DNA of 64,000 bases from Tropicimonas marinistellae (GCF_001509585.1 NZ_LNCI01000005.1:186001-250000); one strand, 5' to 3'; counted from the first letter of the stretch, positions 1 through 10,160 are shown. Numbers and translations are program-made. The notes: generated by a model from the sequence alone, not told the origin.

Positions 1-1156
1 TGCGATCGATTCCGCCGAGACGCGCCCGGTCGAACGCCCTGCGCCGTCGATCATCGAACGGGACCTGGTTTCGGCCCCGGTCGAGACCGGCGTGCTGGTG
101 ATCGACAGCCTGTTCGCGGTTGGGCGTGGTCAACGCGAACTCCTCGTCGGCGACCGCGCCACCGGCAAAACCGCCCTCGCGGTCGATACGATCATCAACC
201 AGAAAAACTCCGACATCATCTCGGTCTATGTCGCAATCGGTCAGCGGGCGACCGCCGTCGAACGCGTGATCGCGGCAGTGCGGGAGCACGGCGATCCCGG
301 CCGCTGCATCGTCGTCGTCGGTAGTGCGGCCGATGCGCCGGGCTTGCAGTGGATCGCGCCCTTCGCCGGCATGACGATGGCGGAGTATTTTCGGGACCGG
401 GGCGGCCACGCGCTGATTGTACTGGACGATCTCTCCAAACATGCCGCGACCCACCGTGAACTGGCGCTGTTGACACGCGAACCGCCTGGGCGCGAAGCCT
501 ATCCGGGGGATATCTTCTACCTTCACGCGCGTCTGCTCGAACGGGCCGCGAAGCTGTCGTCCGAGTGTGGCGGCGGTTCGCTCACCGCGCTGCCCATCGC
601 CGAAACCGATGCCGGCAACCTTTCTGCCTATATCCCCACCAACCTGATCTCGATCACCGATGGGCAGATCGTATTCGACACCCACCTATTCGCGGCTGGC
701 CAGCGCCCTGCAGTCAATGTCGGCCTGTCGGTTAGCCGGGTTGGCGGCAAGGCCCAGGCACAAGCAATGCAGGCCGTGTCGGGCCGGGTCCGGCTCGACT
801 ACGCGCAGTTTCTCGAGCTCGAAATGTTCACGCGGTTCGGTGGCATCTCCAACGCGCGGGTGTCCGCCCAGATCGTGCGCGGCGAACGCGTCCGGGCATT
901 GCTGAACCAGCCGCGCTACTGCGGGCTGAGGCTCGTCGACCAGGTTGCCCTGCTTGCCGCGCTCGCCGAGGGCGCTTTGGACGCAGAGATCCCCGGCAGG
1001 CTTCCGGCCCTGCGCACACGCCTGGCCACCTGGCTTGATGCCCATGCGCCCGACGCGGTCGCCGAGGTGCAGGCCGACGGGATGCTCAGGGACGAGGCCC
1101 GCGTGGCGCTGGTGAGCGCCGTTGCGGCGCTGGTCGCCGATGGGGGCATGTCATGA
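1..1156 (+). CDS. atpA: F-type ATPase alpha subunit, N-ATPase type (5' end outside window)
   Basis: Nucleotide-binding alpha subunit of a membrane F1Fo ATPase. The frame is open from base 2, so about 384 residues are seen and roughly the first quarter of the protein lies upstream. The P-loop GDRATGKT (bases 149-172) replaces the GDRQTGKT of housekeeping alpha subunits. LIVLDDLS (Walker B) and VSRVGGKAQ (the motif with the catalytic-site arginine) follow in the expected order. The stop overlaps the start of the gamma gene by 4 bases (ATGA). Alpha followed directly by a terminal gamma gene is the gene order known for N-ATPases (atpDCQRBEFAG), an alternative and often ion-pumping F-ATPase that lacks delta. 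The type assignment is inference because the upstream genes are not visible. Confidence 0.93.
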   Translation, partial: AIDSAETRPVERPAPSIIERDLVSAPVETGVLVIDSLFAVGRGQRELLVGDRATGKTALAVDTIINQKNSDIISVYVAIGQRATAVERVIAAVREHGDPGRCIVVVGSAADAPGLQWIAPFAGMTMAEYFRDRGGHALIVLDDLSKHAATHRELALLTREPPGREAYPGDIFYLHARLLERAAKLSSECGGGSLTALPIAETDAGNLSAYIPTNLISITDGQIVFDTHLFAAGQRPAVNVGLSVSRVGGKAQAQAMQAVSGRVRLDYAQFLELEMFTRFGGISNARVSAQIVRGERVRALLNQPRYCGLRLVDQVALLAALAEGALDAEIPGRLPALRTRLATWLDAHAPDAVAEVQADGMLRDEARVALVSAVAALVADGGMS

Positions 1157-2001
1157 GCGGACGCCTTGCCGATATCGAAACCCGGATCGGCACGGTCCGG
1201 AAACTCGCCGCGGTCGTCGCGGCGATGCGTGGGATCGCCGCCTCGCGCGCACGGGAGGCGCGCGGCCATGTCGCTGGAATCCGCACCTTCGCCGACACGA
1301 TCGGCGAGGCAATCTCGCAGTCGCTCGCACTTCTGCCCGACCAAGGTCGCGACGGTGATCGCGGCAACACGGGGCGTCGGGCAGTCGTGCTTCTGGCGGC
1401 CGAACAGGGCTTCGCTGGCGCGTTCAACGAGACCGTCTTCGACGCCGCGGCGCCGCTGCTCGGCGATCCGCATGAACTGATCCTCGCCGGCGATCGCGGA
1501 TTGATTGTGGCCGAGGAACGCGGTCTCGATGTCGACTGGTCGGCACCGATGATCGCCCATGCAGGTCAGGCCACGAGCCTCGCCGTCCGGATCACGGAGG
1601 CGATATACGAACGCCTCGCAGCAGGGAATGTCACCTGCGTAACTGTCGTCCACGCCGCGCCCGACGGCCCGACAACTGGCGACGTGGTGGTCCGGCCGCT
1701 CGTTCCATTCGACTTTTCCCGCTTCCCTGCGCCCCTCCACGGAGCCGCGCCGCTAATCACCCTGCCCGCCGAAGACCTGCTTACCCGTCTGGCCGAGGAA
1801 TATGTTTTTGCCGAGATCACCGAGGCAATCATGTTGTCCTTCGTCGCCGAGAACGAGGCGCGCACGCGAGCGATGATCGCGGCTCATGACAACGTAAGCA
1901 AATCGCTCGACCAACTCGTCGCTCAATCGCGCCTGTTGCGGCAGGAAGAGATCACGGACGAGATTACCGAACTTGCGACGTCAAGCCTGCCGATCCGTTG
2001 A
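1153..2001 (+). CDS. atpG: F-type ATPase gamma subunit, N-ATPase type
   Basis: Central-stalk rotor subunit, 282 aa, near the usual 285-300. The N-terminal helix ([18 protein letters not shown]) and the C-terminal helix (about residues 205-275, [15 protein letters not shown]..) form the antiparallel coiled coil of the family. The Rossmann-like middle begins at [17 protein letters not shown], where housekeeping gamma has a similar SDRGLCG-like loop. It is translationally coupled to atpA by an ATGA overlap. No beta or epsilon gene follows, which differs from the standard alpha-gamma-beta-epsilon order and supports an N-ATPase operon ending here. Confidence 0.9.
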   Translation: MSGRLADIETRIGTVRKLAAVVAAMRGIAASRAREARGHVAGIRTFADTIGEAISQSLALLPDQGRDGDRGNTGRRAVVLLAAEQGFAGAFNETVFDAAAPLLGDPHELILAGDRGLIVAEERGLDVDWSAPMIAHAGQATSLAVRITEAIYERLAAGNVTCVTVVHAAPDGPTTGDVVVRPLVPFDFSRFPAPLHGAAPLITLPAEDLLTRLAEEYVFAEITEAIMLSFVAENEARTRAMIAAHDNVSKSLDQLVAQSRLLRQEEITDEITELATSSLPIR

Positions 2002-2191
2002 ACGGGCTGCGAAATACGAGGCCGGATAACGAAACACGAAGCCGGTTTCACCCGCGAAACCGACAAAAAAAACGTCGCTCGTCACGAACGACCGCTCTAG
2101 CGACGAACCATCAAAAACGTAGCCACTGCAGCGACCCTCCAACTCCTGCTGATGCAGTCGTGAATAGCCTATGGATTGGAGTAAAGCCTCT

Positions 2192-2560
2192 TTATTCCAT
2201 ATCGGTATTGGGGCCAGGAGGGTTTGGTTTATTGGCCGCGCTCATTCGGACCCGTTTGAACGTGTCACCAATCTGGTACTGGATGCCCACTGCCTGCACA
2301 CGGGCCGGGTAGATTGCCTGCGCGATGCGCAGCACCTACAACCCGACCCGAGCAGCGGACCTGAGGTCATAGCCCCACGCCGTGCAGGTAGATCGTAAGG
2401 AACTCTTTCCCGCCATCCTCCATGTTCTCCATCTTGGATCTGAGTTATGCAGTCTGGGCCATCTTGAAGATGAAGGCCCAGAGAAACGTGGCGAACAATT
2501 AGCCGCGCTTGCACACCGCCATACGCACGTCAATGTATGGGGCGGGTGTTGTGGCACTGA
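2192..2560 (-). pseudogene. Unidentified decayed gene
   Basis: On the minus strand, several short stretches read like protein but are split by stops and a frame change. The stretch LFATFLWAFIFKMAQTA, a stop, then LRSKMENMEDGGKEFLTIYL lies in one frame (about 2380-2500). A clean run of 48 codons ends at base 2192 in another frame (VLRIAQAIYPARVQAVG ... NPPGPNTDME). I do not recognise the family. It is presented as a relic because the composition is protein-like only when the frames are joined; it may not be one gene. Confidence 0.25.
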
Positions 2561-2833
2561 CGCCCGGCCTCTTCCGGACGCGAAACCATCATCCGAGCAT
2601 TTCAATCAGTTGACCCTCATGTCGGCCAAACTTGCCGATCTCGGCCAGACTTGGCCGAGGCGGGTGGTTCGCTCGGTTTCCTGCGCAATGCGGCCGTTGG
2701 ACCGACTTCACGTCACGCCCGTTGTTGTTTTGCTGCTCAGGTAGCGGTGTTCTGCGCCACACCAAAGCTGATCGCGCACGCAAGGTCTGTTCTCTTCGGG
2801 GTCAAACCTGCATACGGTAAAATCACCTACCGT

Positions 2834-3256
2834 CTAGTCCTCACGCAACCGGCGCCGGATTTCTCTGCGGAATGCGGCCGCCCGCTTCTGCTGCGCATTA
2901 AGCAGAACACCCATGAAGTAAGCCGTCAGTGCCGCTCCCATGAGGGCGACACCTCCTTCGAACACGATCTCTGAGATAAAGCTCTCAACACCTTGTCCCA
3001 CCAGGTTTTCGAACGGCAGCCAAGACAAGAGCCTTGAGGCAGCGACCGCGAGTATCCCAAGCACCATGCCCACCCAAAGGAAAAACCTATGGACCCTTGT
3101 ATTCGCGGTTACTTCGTCGATCTCCTCTGGATGCTCTCGAAAGTAGGCCATTGCCTGGTCGGACACCTCGACTCTCTCAGACGCAAGCATTTGTAGAAAC
3201 AGGCTCTCGCGGTCCACCTCTCGATCAAGGCCGATTTTTCCGTCGCGTTTCGGCAT
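2834..3256 (-). CDS. Hypothetical membrane protein with two transmembrane segments
   Basis: 140 aa from an ATG preceded by GGAG seven bases upstream. An in-frame ATG at 3295 would add 13 residues but has no clear ribosome site. A charged, soluble N-terminal half (residues 1-50, rich in Glu/Asp/Arg) is followed by hydrophobic segments at about residues 56-77 (FFLWVGMVLGILAVAASRLL) and 98-117 (GVALMGAALTAYFMGVLLNA). The basic tail contains AAFRREIRRRLRED. I do not recognise the family. It is the only clearly intact gene between the ATPase and the FG-GAP gene, and it sits among transposase relics. Confidence 0.6.
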   Translation of the reverse strand: MPKRDGKIGLDREVDRESLFLQMLASERVEVSDQAMAYFREHPEEIDEVTANTRVHRFFLWVGMVLGILAVAASRLLSWLPFENLVGQGVESFISEIVFEGGVALMGAALTAYFMGVLLNAQQKRAAAFRREIRRRLRED

Positions 3257-4120
3257 CCTTGTCTCCAGAAGCCAGTTCACCAAATCTGTAGGCATACCGT
3301 ACGAGGTGATCCCGGATGGATGCCAGTGAATGTTGGAGGGGCGTCCGCCATCGACCAAGACCATCGGTTCCAAGGGGCGCGGCCACCTCACGGGAGAGCC
3401 AAGCAAACGCTTTCTGGTTGGAATGAACGCGTTCGTCTTCGTGTTGCGGCGTTCGCGCTCCGCTCGCGGTGGGTGCCACAAACAGGGCAGTCATTCTCAG
3501 GCAATTACCAGAGACGCGACGGTAGCCGTTCCAGGTCTGGCCGAAGAAACGGCGCGTTTGAGATGTCTACCTCGTGCAGCTTGTGCTCCGTATTCGTTGA
3601 GGAATTTCCGGGTCCGGCGAACGGACTGTCCGGTTGCGTGGATCGGAGATATCGCGTTGAACGCCGTACTACCGAGCATGACCGCTTTATCGGCCAAGTT
3701 GCCGCGATGGGCGGATCAGAACCGATCCGCTGGTCATGTCGGCTCACTGCGTAAAGCAGTTGTTTGGCCGCTTGCGACCAAAGTCAGGTCTGCAGACCCC
3801 CCGGAAACTGAAGGGCTTTCCGCTTGCACGGCCCACCCGATGCCGATTGATGAACCCGACGTCTAGGACGCCTCCCGGGACCAGAAAGTCCGGACACTTT
3901 ATGGAAGCCAGAGGCGCTACCGGCAGAGAACGGGATATTGGAATTGCTCGTCGTGTAGTCCAGTCGAGCAAGATGCTTGGTGCAGGTTGGAGGGGCCGTT
4001 AACGTGGGTTGCTGAGATTGGGCTTCCTCGCGGTTGGCTATCGCGATGAGTGCGTGCTGCTCTGTTGCACAACTCCGGCGAGGGTTTCATATCGTGAATC
4101 CAGCGTGGTCGCTGGGATGC
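3257..4120. other. Stretch without a recognisable gene
   Basis: Several open frames exist on both strands (for example 3330-3866 plus and 3497-3697 minus), but none has a convincing ribosome site, family motif or plausible composition. The neighbours are transposon pieces, so this is probably eroded accessory DNA. Confidence 0.5.
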
Positions 4121-4360
4121 ATGAGCAGACCGACGCCCACGACCCACAGGACCAGGAACTGTCCGGGCGACAATGAGGCGCTCAAGCGCCGGGGCTCGCT
4201 GACGATTTGGTTCGACCCCGAGATGAGTTGGGATGCCGTGCCGACAGGCAGGCGCGGCCGCCAGCAGACTTACAGCGATGCCGCGATCCAAACGTGCCTT
4301 TCGGCGAAGGTGCTGTTTGGCATGGCGTTGCGACAGCGACCGGCTTCGTGGAGAGCCGGT
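4121..4360 (+). pseudogene. IS5-family transposase, N-terminal fragment
   Basis: From ATG 4121 the frame reads NEALKRRGSLTIWFDPEMSW and later GRQQTYSDAAIQTCLSAKVL, the standard N-terminus of IS5-type DDE transposases (RGSLTIWFD and YSDAAIQTCL are hallmark phrases). After LFGMALRQ the match moves to another frame (TGFVES) through a small indel. It is then lost by about base 4360, so the catalytic DDE domain is absent. It is a dead fragment of a mobile element. Confidence 0.8.
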
Positions 4361-4422
4361 CGTGCACCGGTTCGATCCCGGCAGTCCTTTTCCTCGTTGT
4401 CTCATAATCAGCGCCGAAGTTT

Positions 4423-4785
4423 TCAGGTGGCGGCGCGGTAGGGCTCACCACTTCGAAACACGGCCCAGATCGTCCGTGCGATCTTGTAGGAGACCGCAAC
4501 CGTAGCTCGGTTGTAGCCTCGCCGCCCCCGAAGGTCGTTAACCCAGGCGTTCATCTGGTCGTTCTTGCTTGGCGCAGTCCGGACGACCGCTCTCGCTCCG
4601 TGGGCGAGCAACGTGCGGGGATGCGGGCTTCGTAGTTTCGAGATGCGCATAATGGTCCTCTTGTCGCCGTTAGAGTGCGGTCTGGGGAAAAGACCGAGCC
4701 AGGTGGCCCAATGTCTCCCGCTATGGAACTCCGTTCCGTCGCCGCTTGTGGCAACGGTCCGCTTTGAGCTCGCTGATCGTTAGTT
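4423..4785 (-). pseudogene. IS110-family transposase, C-terminal fragment
   Basis: The minus strand reads FHSGRHWATWLGLFPR, then HSNGDKRTIMRISKLRSPH, RTLLAHGARAVVR and RRGYNRATVAVSYKIARTIW, ending at FRSGEPYRAAT. This is the transposase-20 domain that closes IS110-family enzymes (the usual text is GR.FAAWLGL.P....GGK.RLG.ISK.G...LR.LLV.GA.AV). The frame is intact for about 120 codons and is preceded by an in-frame stop, so the N-terminal DEDD domain is missing. Confidence 0.85.
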
Positions 4786-5168
4786 GACTGCTACCGCAGT
4801 ACAAAGGTCTTGAGATTTGACCTTTCTAACGCGGGTACAGAAAATGGCCGTTCGTTACCTACCCACCGAAGTCGGGTCGGAAATGGAAGGTTATGCGGAC
4901 AACGCGTTTACGCGCTTTGGCCGGTCAAACATTCACTGCGGGCAAGACTCGCACCAATAGCTCGATCCAACCGCCAACCACACGAGACACGCCCAGTCCG
5001 ACCCATTCCCCACGACCGGCATGGCCGACGGCATCGCGGAGCTTCGCTGCAACTGAAGTGTTTGCGACCCTGTTCACCCTGTGCGAGTGTATCGCAGATC
5101 TCAAGGGTATCGGACTTCCGTTGACCGGCCAGAAACGAGAAAGCGTCGTTCTTCGACGAGGTGCACAG

Positions 5169-6749
5169 ATGGCCACGCCAGAACGCTCTTCTGGAAGGAA
5201 CGCCCGGGTCAAAATGCATGGCCACACCTTCTCCAAATTGCTTAGAGGCATCGTCATCGCGGTAAGCGTACTGCTCGTAGAATCCGGGGTCGCACCCTTG
5301 ATGGCGAAGGCTCCACACGGCGCGGACAATGCGCCAGAAACACGCGCAGGCCTGTATCCCACGAATCCGATGGTTTTTGAACTCGACGTTCCGATTGATC
5401 CAATGGGACTAGGGGCACTCTTCGCTCACGACCTTACCGGGGACGGCCAGATGGATTTCGTTGTCACATCCCCGGGCCATGTCGCGGCCTACTCCAGCGC
5501 GGGCGCGCAGCTCTGGCACGTCCGCGATGAAATCGCCCTCAACCGTGCGGACCGCGGATCCGGGTATCCGGGGCTCCACGCGCCCGGCGCGATCGCCGGC
5601 GATATGGATGGCGACGGTCGGGAAGAAGTGGCTTACTTGCTGTCAGACGGCATGTTGATTGTCCGGGATGCGCGGAACGGCAAGACTGAGCGGAGCTTCC
5701 ACTTCCCTGGCGCCCTTGCCCTTGCCATCGCAGACTTTCGCGGAAAAGGCGAGCGCGACGCCGTGCTTCAATACAGCCAGCGCGAGCTTCGCGCGATAGA
5801 TCTCGAGAATGGTCAAACACTCTGGCATGTCACGGATTGGTGGGGTGTCGAGCACAGCGTGGTCCGGACGATAGACCTCGATGGCGATGGCCATGACGAA
5901 GTCGTCGGGCCCATCCTTCTCGACCGAAACGGAACGCTTTTACAAACTGCCGCGCACGAAGGTACGCGGATGGACGCCTTCGACAGCCTCGCCGTCGGGG
6001 ATATTCTGCCCGAGCCCGGGCTCGAGATCGCGCTCGCCGAGCAACATGGCAACGAAGAGACGATCGTTCTGAGTCCGTCGGGCGCGGGCTGGACTGCCCA
6101 CCACGAACCGGGCGGCGTCTGGGCGATCGGCGAGTGCCGCTACAACCAAGATCCCGACAAGCTCGCTGTGGGCGACTTCGACACCGACCATCCGGGGCAA
6201 GAAGTCTTTGCACGGTCGTCTTGCGGCAACCACCCGTGGTTGATGAGTCGTGAGGGGGAGGTCATTGGGACCTGGTCGGTCGGCCGAAGTGCACCGCCTG
6301 GTTGGTGCCATGTCGGCGATTGCCGGGCCGAGTCAAAGGCCGGCGTTATCGAGCGGATTGTAGACTGGATTCGGGTCGATTTCCGCGGTGGTCGCAGTGC
6401 TCAGAGAGGAGAATACGGCATCGACATTGCGAGGCCGGTTCACTGGGACGGGACTGGCCGACAACTCCTCTTCGTGACTGAGCGTCATGTAGATGGCCAA
6501 ATCGCGCTCGTCGATGCCCGGAACGGACTCTTCCTTCGCGTTTGGCCTGCCGAGGCGGCACGGACCTACGCCGCCGACGTAGCGGGAGATTTCCGCGAAG
6601 AGCTCATCGTACTGGAGGCACGTCGTGACGGGTCGGTTCTGAAGATCTTCTGGAACGACGCGGAGGCGACAGGACAACCGCGCGCGTCGCTATGGGACGA
6701 TCAGCATTACCGCCGGACCCGGCAGAACTGGAACTACTACTCACCTTAA
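5169..6749 (+). CDS. Secreted FG-GAP / VCBS repeat beta-propeller protein
   Basis: 526 aa from ATG 5169, which has GAGG seven bases upstream; an ATG at 5214 is an alternative that places the signal peptide at the very N-terminus. A hydrophobic signal segment (LLRGIVIAVSVLLVESGVAPL) is followed by calcium-loop repeats of the FG-GAP type: DLTGDGQMDF (about residues 88-97), DMDGDGREEV (about 145) and DLDGDGHDEVV (about 237), with degenerate copies later. Such propellers act outside the cytoplasm in binding or polysaccharide processing; the substrate cannot be told. The C-terminus is aromatic (NWNYYSP). Transposase scars lie on the left and a nuclease pseudogene on the right, so lateral acquisition is likely. 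Confidence 0.75.
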   Translation: MATPERSSGRNARVKMHGHTFSKLLRGIVIAVSVLLVESGVAPLMAKAPHGADNAPETRAGLYPTNPMVFELDVPIDPMGLGALFAHDLTGDGQMDFVVTSPGHVAAYSSAGAQLWHVRDEIALNRADRGSGYPGLHAPGAIAGDMDGDGREEVAYLLSDGMLIVRDARNGKTERSFHFPGALALAIADFRGKGERDAVLQYSQRELRAIDLENGQTLWHVTDWWGVEHSVVRTIDLDGDGHDEVVGPILLDRNGTLLQTAAHEGTRMDAFDSLAVGDILPEPGLEIALAEQHGNEETIVLSPSGAGWTAHHEPGGVWAIGECRYNQDPDKLAVGDFDTDHPGQEVFARSSCGNHPWLMSREGEVIGTWSVGRSAPPGWCHVGDCRAESKAGVIERIVDWIRVDFRGGRSAQRGEYGIDIARPVHWDGTGRQLLFVTERHVDGQIALVDARNGLFLRVWPAEAARTYAADVAGDFREELIVLEARRDGSVLKIFWNDAEATGQPRASLWDDQHYRRTRQNWNYYSP

Positions 6750-7012
6750 CTGGGCGCTGAACAGCAACGGAACTCGTGTGGGAAGCATGGCTCGCAAGGC
6801 TTGCTAGCACCGGTGGGTGAACTCAATCGGTTGATTAGCGAATGGGCTTCTTGGATTCAATCTCCGCTCGGAAAAAACGATCCCTGCCCCGCCGGCCCCT
6901 TGGACAGCCGAAATCGTCTCTGACACTCCCCCCACATCACGCTACTTGGCGAGCGGCACGCCCGTATGAGAATTCGATGGGTACACGCTGGAGCTGAATG
7001 TGTGTCAGCAGA
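6750..7012. other. Intergenic stretch, nothing recognised
   Basis: About 260 bases between the FG-GAP gene and a nuclease pseudogene. I see no gene, clear terminator or repeat. Confidence 0.5.
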
Positions 7013-7375
7013 TCAATTGTTGCGGCGCCAAGTCCATGGCATCTCGAACGTGGCACTCCAGATGCCAAGGTTTTCCCTCTTGGCTTGCTGTTGCTCGCCA
7101 ACGTAGTCGCAGCTTTAGTCCGTGTAGGTCAACGCCCAGCCGTTGCGAACGAGCTGGGCGTTGGTGTGTTGGTTACCTTTCCCGCAAACGGCGACGAGCC
7201 GGCCATTGCGATCGACGTTCCGTAATTCGCAGTCGATCGATGGTCGAGCGACGTTGTCCGCCAGAGCGAACGCAGAATCCTTACCGCGTTTCCACGCGCT
7301 GCCGTCGTAGAGCATGAAATTCTGCCTGCTCTCGATTGCATCGATCTCTACGAGATGCCTGTCTGAGACGCGCTA
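7013..7375 (-). pseudogene. Thermonuclease (SNase-like) fragment with an in-frame TAA
   Basis: The minus strand reads VEIDAIESRQ, LADNVARPSIDCELRNVDRN, GRLVAVCGKGN and LVRNGWALTYTD. It then meets a TAA at 7115-7117 and continues in the same frame as SCDYVGEQQQAKRENLGIW ... FEMPWTWRR to a TGA at 7013. This is the C-terminal two thirds of an SNase/thermonuclease domain; functional homologues normally have an aromatic residue where the TAA is. The N-terminus with signal peptide is missing: an in-frame stop lies just upstream of the matching region. It is a truncated gene carrying one further nonsense mutation. Confidence 0.8.
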
Positions 7376-7404
7376 ACACCGATCGAGTAATCTCAACGCT
7401 TACT

Positions 7405-8025
7405 CGATAACGGGTCAGCGCGGGCAAGGTCGGCCACTACGGGTTTTGCAACTTTCTGGGGTGGCAACTCACCAAGGCCGTCTATGTCGCGAAGGCCGCC
7501 GGGTTCCGCGCGGCGGTCACCCTGCCGGCCCAATACAATCTGCTGGTCCGCGACATCGAATTCGAGATCGTGCCGGCAGCACTCGATGCCGGCATCGGCC
7601 TTCTGCCGTGGTCGCCTCTGGGTGGCGGCTGGCTCAGCGCCAAGTATCGGCGCGACGAGATGCCGAACGGCGCCAGCCGGTTGGGCGTACAGCCCTAGCG
7701 GGGCATGGAGGCCTGCACCCCGCGCAACGCCCAGGAAAGGACCTGGGCCGTCATCGAAGCCGTCAGGCAGGTCCCCGAGAGGCACAACCGCTCGTTGGCA
7801 CAGGTGGCGCTGGCATGGCTGGCAGAAAGGCCGGTGGTCACGTCCGTCCTCGTCGGAGCACGCAACCAGACACAACTTGCGGACAATCTCGGGGTCGCCG
7901 ATCTGCGACTGTCTACGGAGGATCTGGAATTCTTGAACGCCGTCAGCGCCCCGCAGCACAACGTCTATCCTTACGGTGACCAGGTAGACCAGCAACGACA
8001 CCGGAAGATCTCCGGCGGCCGATAG
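7405..8025 (+). pseudogene. Aldo/keto reductase, C-terminal part with an in-frame TAG
   Basis: The frame reads VGHYGFCNFLGWQLTKAVYV, VTLPAQYNLLVRDIE, GIGLLPWSPLGGGWLSAKY, a TAG at 7696-7698, then RGMEACTPRNAQERTWAVIE, SLAQVALAWLAERPVVTSVL and VGARNQTQLADNLG up to a TAG. These are the C-terminal barrel strands and the cofactor-binding GARN.QL.DNL motif of the aldo/keto reductase family (YghZ/YajO-like subgroup). The N-terminal half with the catalytic Asp-Tyr-Lys is gone. Frame and composition are otherwise intact, so the decay looks recent. Confidence 0.8.
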
Positions 8026-8103
8026 TCTCCGCGCGGCGGCGCCCCCAATCTGACCTGACGCCAGATTTCCGGGCGTCTCGTCCATCTTTTTCCGGGAACG
8101 GCT

Positions 8104-8922
8104 TTACTCAGTGTCCCAGACCGGGCACCACGGCCCGTCGACCAGTCGGCGGCCTTCGTCGAGGCCACGGATCGTGACGATCTCGGAGTCAGTGAGAACG
8201 ATGTCCTTCGCCGCGAAATTCTCGGCGATCCTTGCCGGGTTTCCGGAGGACGGGATCACGATGAATCCTTCGGCCATGAGGAAGGCGAGCGAGACCTGCG
8301 CTGCGGTGGCCCCGTGGGACATCGCAATCTCCTTCAATGCTGTGTTTTTGTTCACGCAGCCGCGCCCGAGCGGTGAATAGGCCGTCAGCGGAATTCCCTT
8401 CGCGCGGCAATATTCGACGATCGGGCCGTTCTGCATCAGCGGGTGGATTTCCACCTGGTTTGTGGCAATTGGCCGGTCGCCAAGCAGATTCAGCGCGCGG
8501 TCGATATAGCGTTTGGTGAAATTCGACACGCCGATCCGGTCGGCCAACCCCGCGTCGAAGACGTCGGCAAATTGCGCCATGTAATCCTCGATCTCGTATT
8601 CGTCCTGGATCGAGGGATAGTGGAGCAGCAGAAGGTCGACCTTCTCGACGCGCAGCTTCTCCAACGAGGTTCGGACGTGGGGCATGATCTGTCCCGGCCC
8701 GAAGCTCTCAGGGGCGACCTTGGTGGTCAGGAAAATCTCGTCGCGCGGGATTCCGCTGCCGGCAATTGCCGCGCCGACAAACTCCTCGTTGTTGTAGCCC
8801 TCGGCCGTATCGATGTGCCGGTAGCCCACATCGAGCGCCCGGCGCACCCCGTCATAGGCGTCCTGACCGTCACGGTTCCAGGTGCCGAAACCAACCTGGG
8901 GGATGCTGTCGAATGTTGTCAT
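8104..8922 (-). CDS. Aldo/keto reductase (2,5-diketo-D-gluconate reductase-like)
   Basis: 272 aa cytoplasmic NADPH-dependent reductase of carbonyl groups. The tetrad is visible as D38, Y43, K68 and H101 within HIDTAEGYNNEE, FLTTK and LLLLHYP. The signatures GVSNF and IPSSGNPARIAENFAA (cofactor phosphate binding) follow. Length and motifs fit the DkgA/DkgB subgroup. It lies 67 bases downstream of the epimerase gene on the same strand, so the two probably form an operon for a sugar or sugar-acid pathway. It is not closely similar to the neighbouring pseudogene, so this is not a simple duplication. Substrate unknown. Confidence 0.88.
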   Translation of the reverse strand: MTTFDSIPQVGFGTWNRDGQDAYDGVRRALDVGYRHIDTAEGYNNEEFVGAAIAGSGIPRDEIFLTTKVAPESFGPGQIMPHVRTSLEKLRVEKVDLLLLHYPSIQDEYEIEDYMAQFADVFDAGLADRIGVSNFTKRYIDRALNLLGDRPIATNQVEIHPLMQNGPIVEYCRAKGIPLTAYSPLGRGCVNKNTALKEIAMSHGATAAQVSLAFLMAEGFIVIPSSGNPARIAENFAAKDIVLTDSEIVTIRGLDEGRRLVDGPWCPVWDTE

Positions 8923-8989
8923 TTGTCACCTCTCCCGACTTCCGGACAGCGCTCGTTTGCGATGAAGTCGACCATCTTCCGTCCGTGTG

Positions 8990-9886
8990 TCATGTCCCGT
9001 CCTCAACGACGTACTTGCGCCAGTCGTGCTCCTCCTCGAAACCCAGCACTTCCCGGATCTTCCGGTTGGAATAGAGCGCTTCGTTTTCGCCGAGGTCTTC
9101 TGCCACCGGCACTCCAGGAAAGAAGCGCTCGGCAATCTCGCGTGCGGGCAGGTTGACCGAATTGGTATCATTGCCCGCATTGAAGATCTGGAACCCCAAC
9201 CCGTTGGCCTTTAGGCATCGATCCACGATCTGCCCGAGGTCCCGCGCATCAATGTAGCCGAACATGTTCCGTCGCCGCACCGCCGGATCGGCAAAGAACC
9301 CGGGGAAGCGCGCGTATTCATGCGGCTCCATCACGTTGCCGATCCGAAGCCCGTAGATGTCGAAGCCGGAGCGGCGCTGGAAGGCGCGGCCGGTCTTTTC
9401 GTTGACCACCTTGGAGAGTCCGTAGCTGTCCATCGGGTTGGTGTCGTGGTCCTCATCCACGGGCAGGTAGTCGGGGTCTGCCACACCATCGGCGAAACAG
9501 ACGCCATAGGTCGTCTCCGACGAGGCGAAGACGATCTTGCGGATGCCCAGTTTCACCGCCGCCTCGATCACGTTGTAGGTGCCGATCGTGTTTATTCGGA
9601 ACGTCTCGTGATCGGGCTTGATCAAAATCCGCGGGACGGCCGCAAAATGAACAACCGCGTCAAAAACCGGCACGCCAATGCCGTTCTCCAGCTCGTCAAA
9701 ATCGGCATAGCTCGTCATGACATTGAACATTGCACCGCTGTCAACAATGTCGGCGATCAGATTGTCGATGCCAGGTTCGTCGAGCGGTTTGAGGTCGACA
9801 TTGACCACCCGGTGCCCCTGGTCCCTGAGATACCGACAGACGTGGCGGCCGGCCTTGCCCGACCCACCTGTGAACAGAATACGCAT
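8990..9886 (-). CDS. NAD-dependent epimerase/dehydratase (extended SDR)
   Basis: 298 aa. The N-terminal nucleotide-binding motif TGGSGKAG (residues 6-13), the acidic residue closing beta-2 (VVNVDLKP), a HFAAVP segment, the catalytic Ser region (FASSETTYG) and YGLSK supply the Ser-Tyr-Lys set of extended SDRs. The ATG follows GGAGG (5'-GGAGGCAACCC). The size and the absence of a dTDP/UDP-specific signature suggest a uronate-dehydrogenase-like or free-sugar enzyme; this is inference. It is the first gene of a probable two-gene operon with the aldo/keto reductase. Confidence 0.85.
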   Translation of the reverse strand: MRILFTGGSGKAGRHVCRYLRDQGHRVVNVDLKPLDEPGIDNLIADIVDSGAMFNVMTSYADFDELENGIGVPVFDAVVHFAAVPRILIKPDHETFRINTIGTYNVIEAAVKLGIRKIVFASSETTYGVCFADGVADPDYLPVDEDHDTNPMDSYGLSKVVNEKTGRAFQRRSGFDIYGLRIGNVMEPHEYARFPGFFADPAVRRRNMFGYIDARDLGQIVDRCLKANGLGFQIFNAGNDTNSVNLPAREIAERFFPGVPVAEDLGENEALYSNRKIREVLGFEEEHDWRKYVVEDGT

Positions 9887-10160
9887 GGGTTGCCTCCTGG
9901 TGCGGGACGATCGCTGCTCGTCGCAAAGTCTCTAAAACAACGGTGCGCCCCCGAGCGCACCATTCATATGCAGAAGACGGCCTGTTTCAATAGTAATGAG
10001 GCGACGGACGGCGACATTGCCAAGGATCAAAGACTTCAACGAGCGGTGGCGTCAGAATACAAAGCGGCATAATGAAACAGCTGTGCCTCGCTGGTAAATG
10101 ACGATGGTGGCTGTGTTCGATCTTCGGTTCAAAAGCGGCAATGGCCGCTAGTTATCGCTC

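Noticed and set aside
2382-2744. Plus-strand frame of 120 codons
   Set aside because: No motif or ribosome site, and the opposite strand carries more protein-like relic text.
4330-4387. tRNA-like stretch with a TTCGATC T-loop after the IS5 fragment
   Set aside because: Only a partial T-stem can be drawn; no D-arm, anticodon arm or matching acceptor is present, so it is not called as a tRNA or tRNA remnant.
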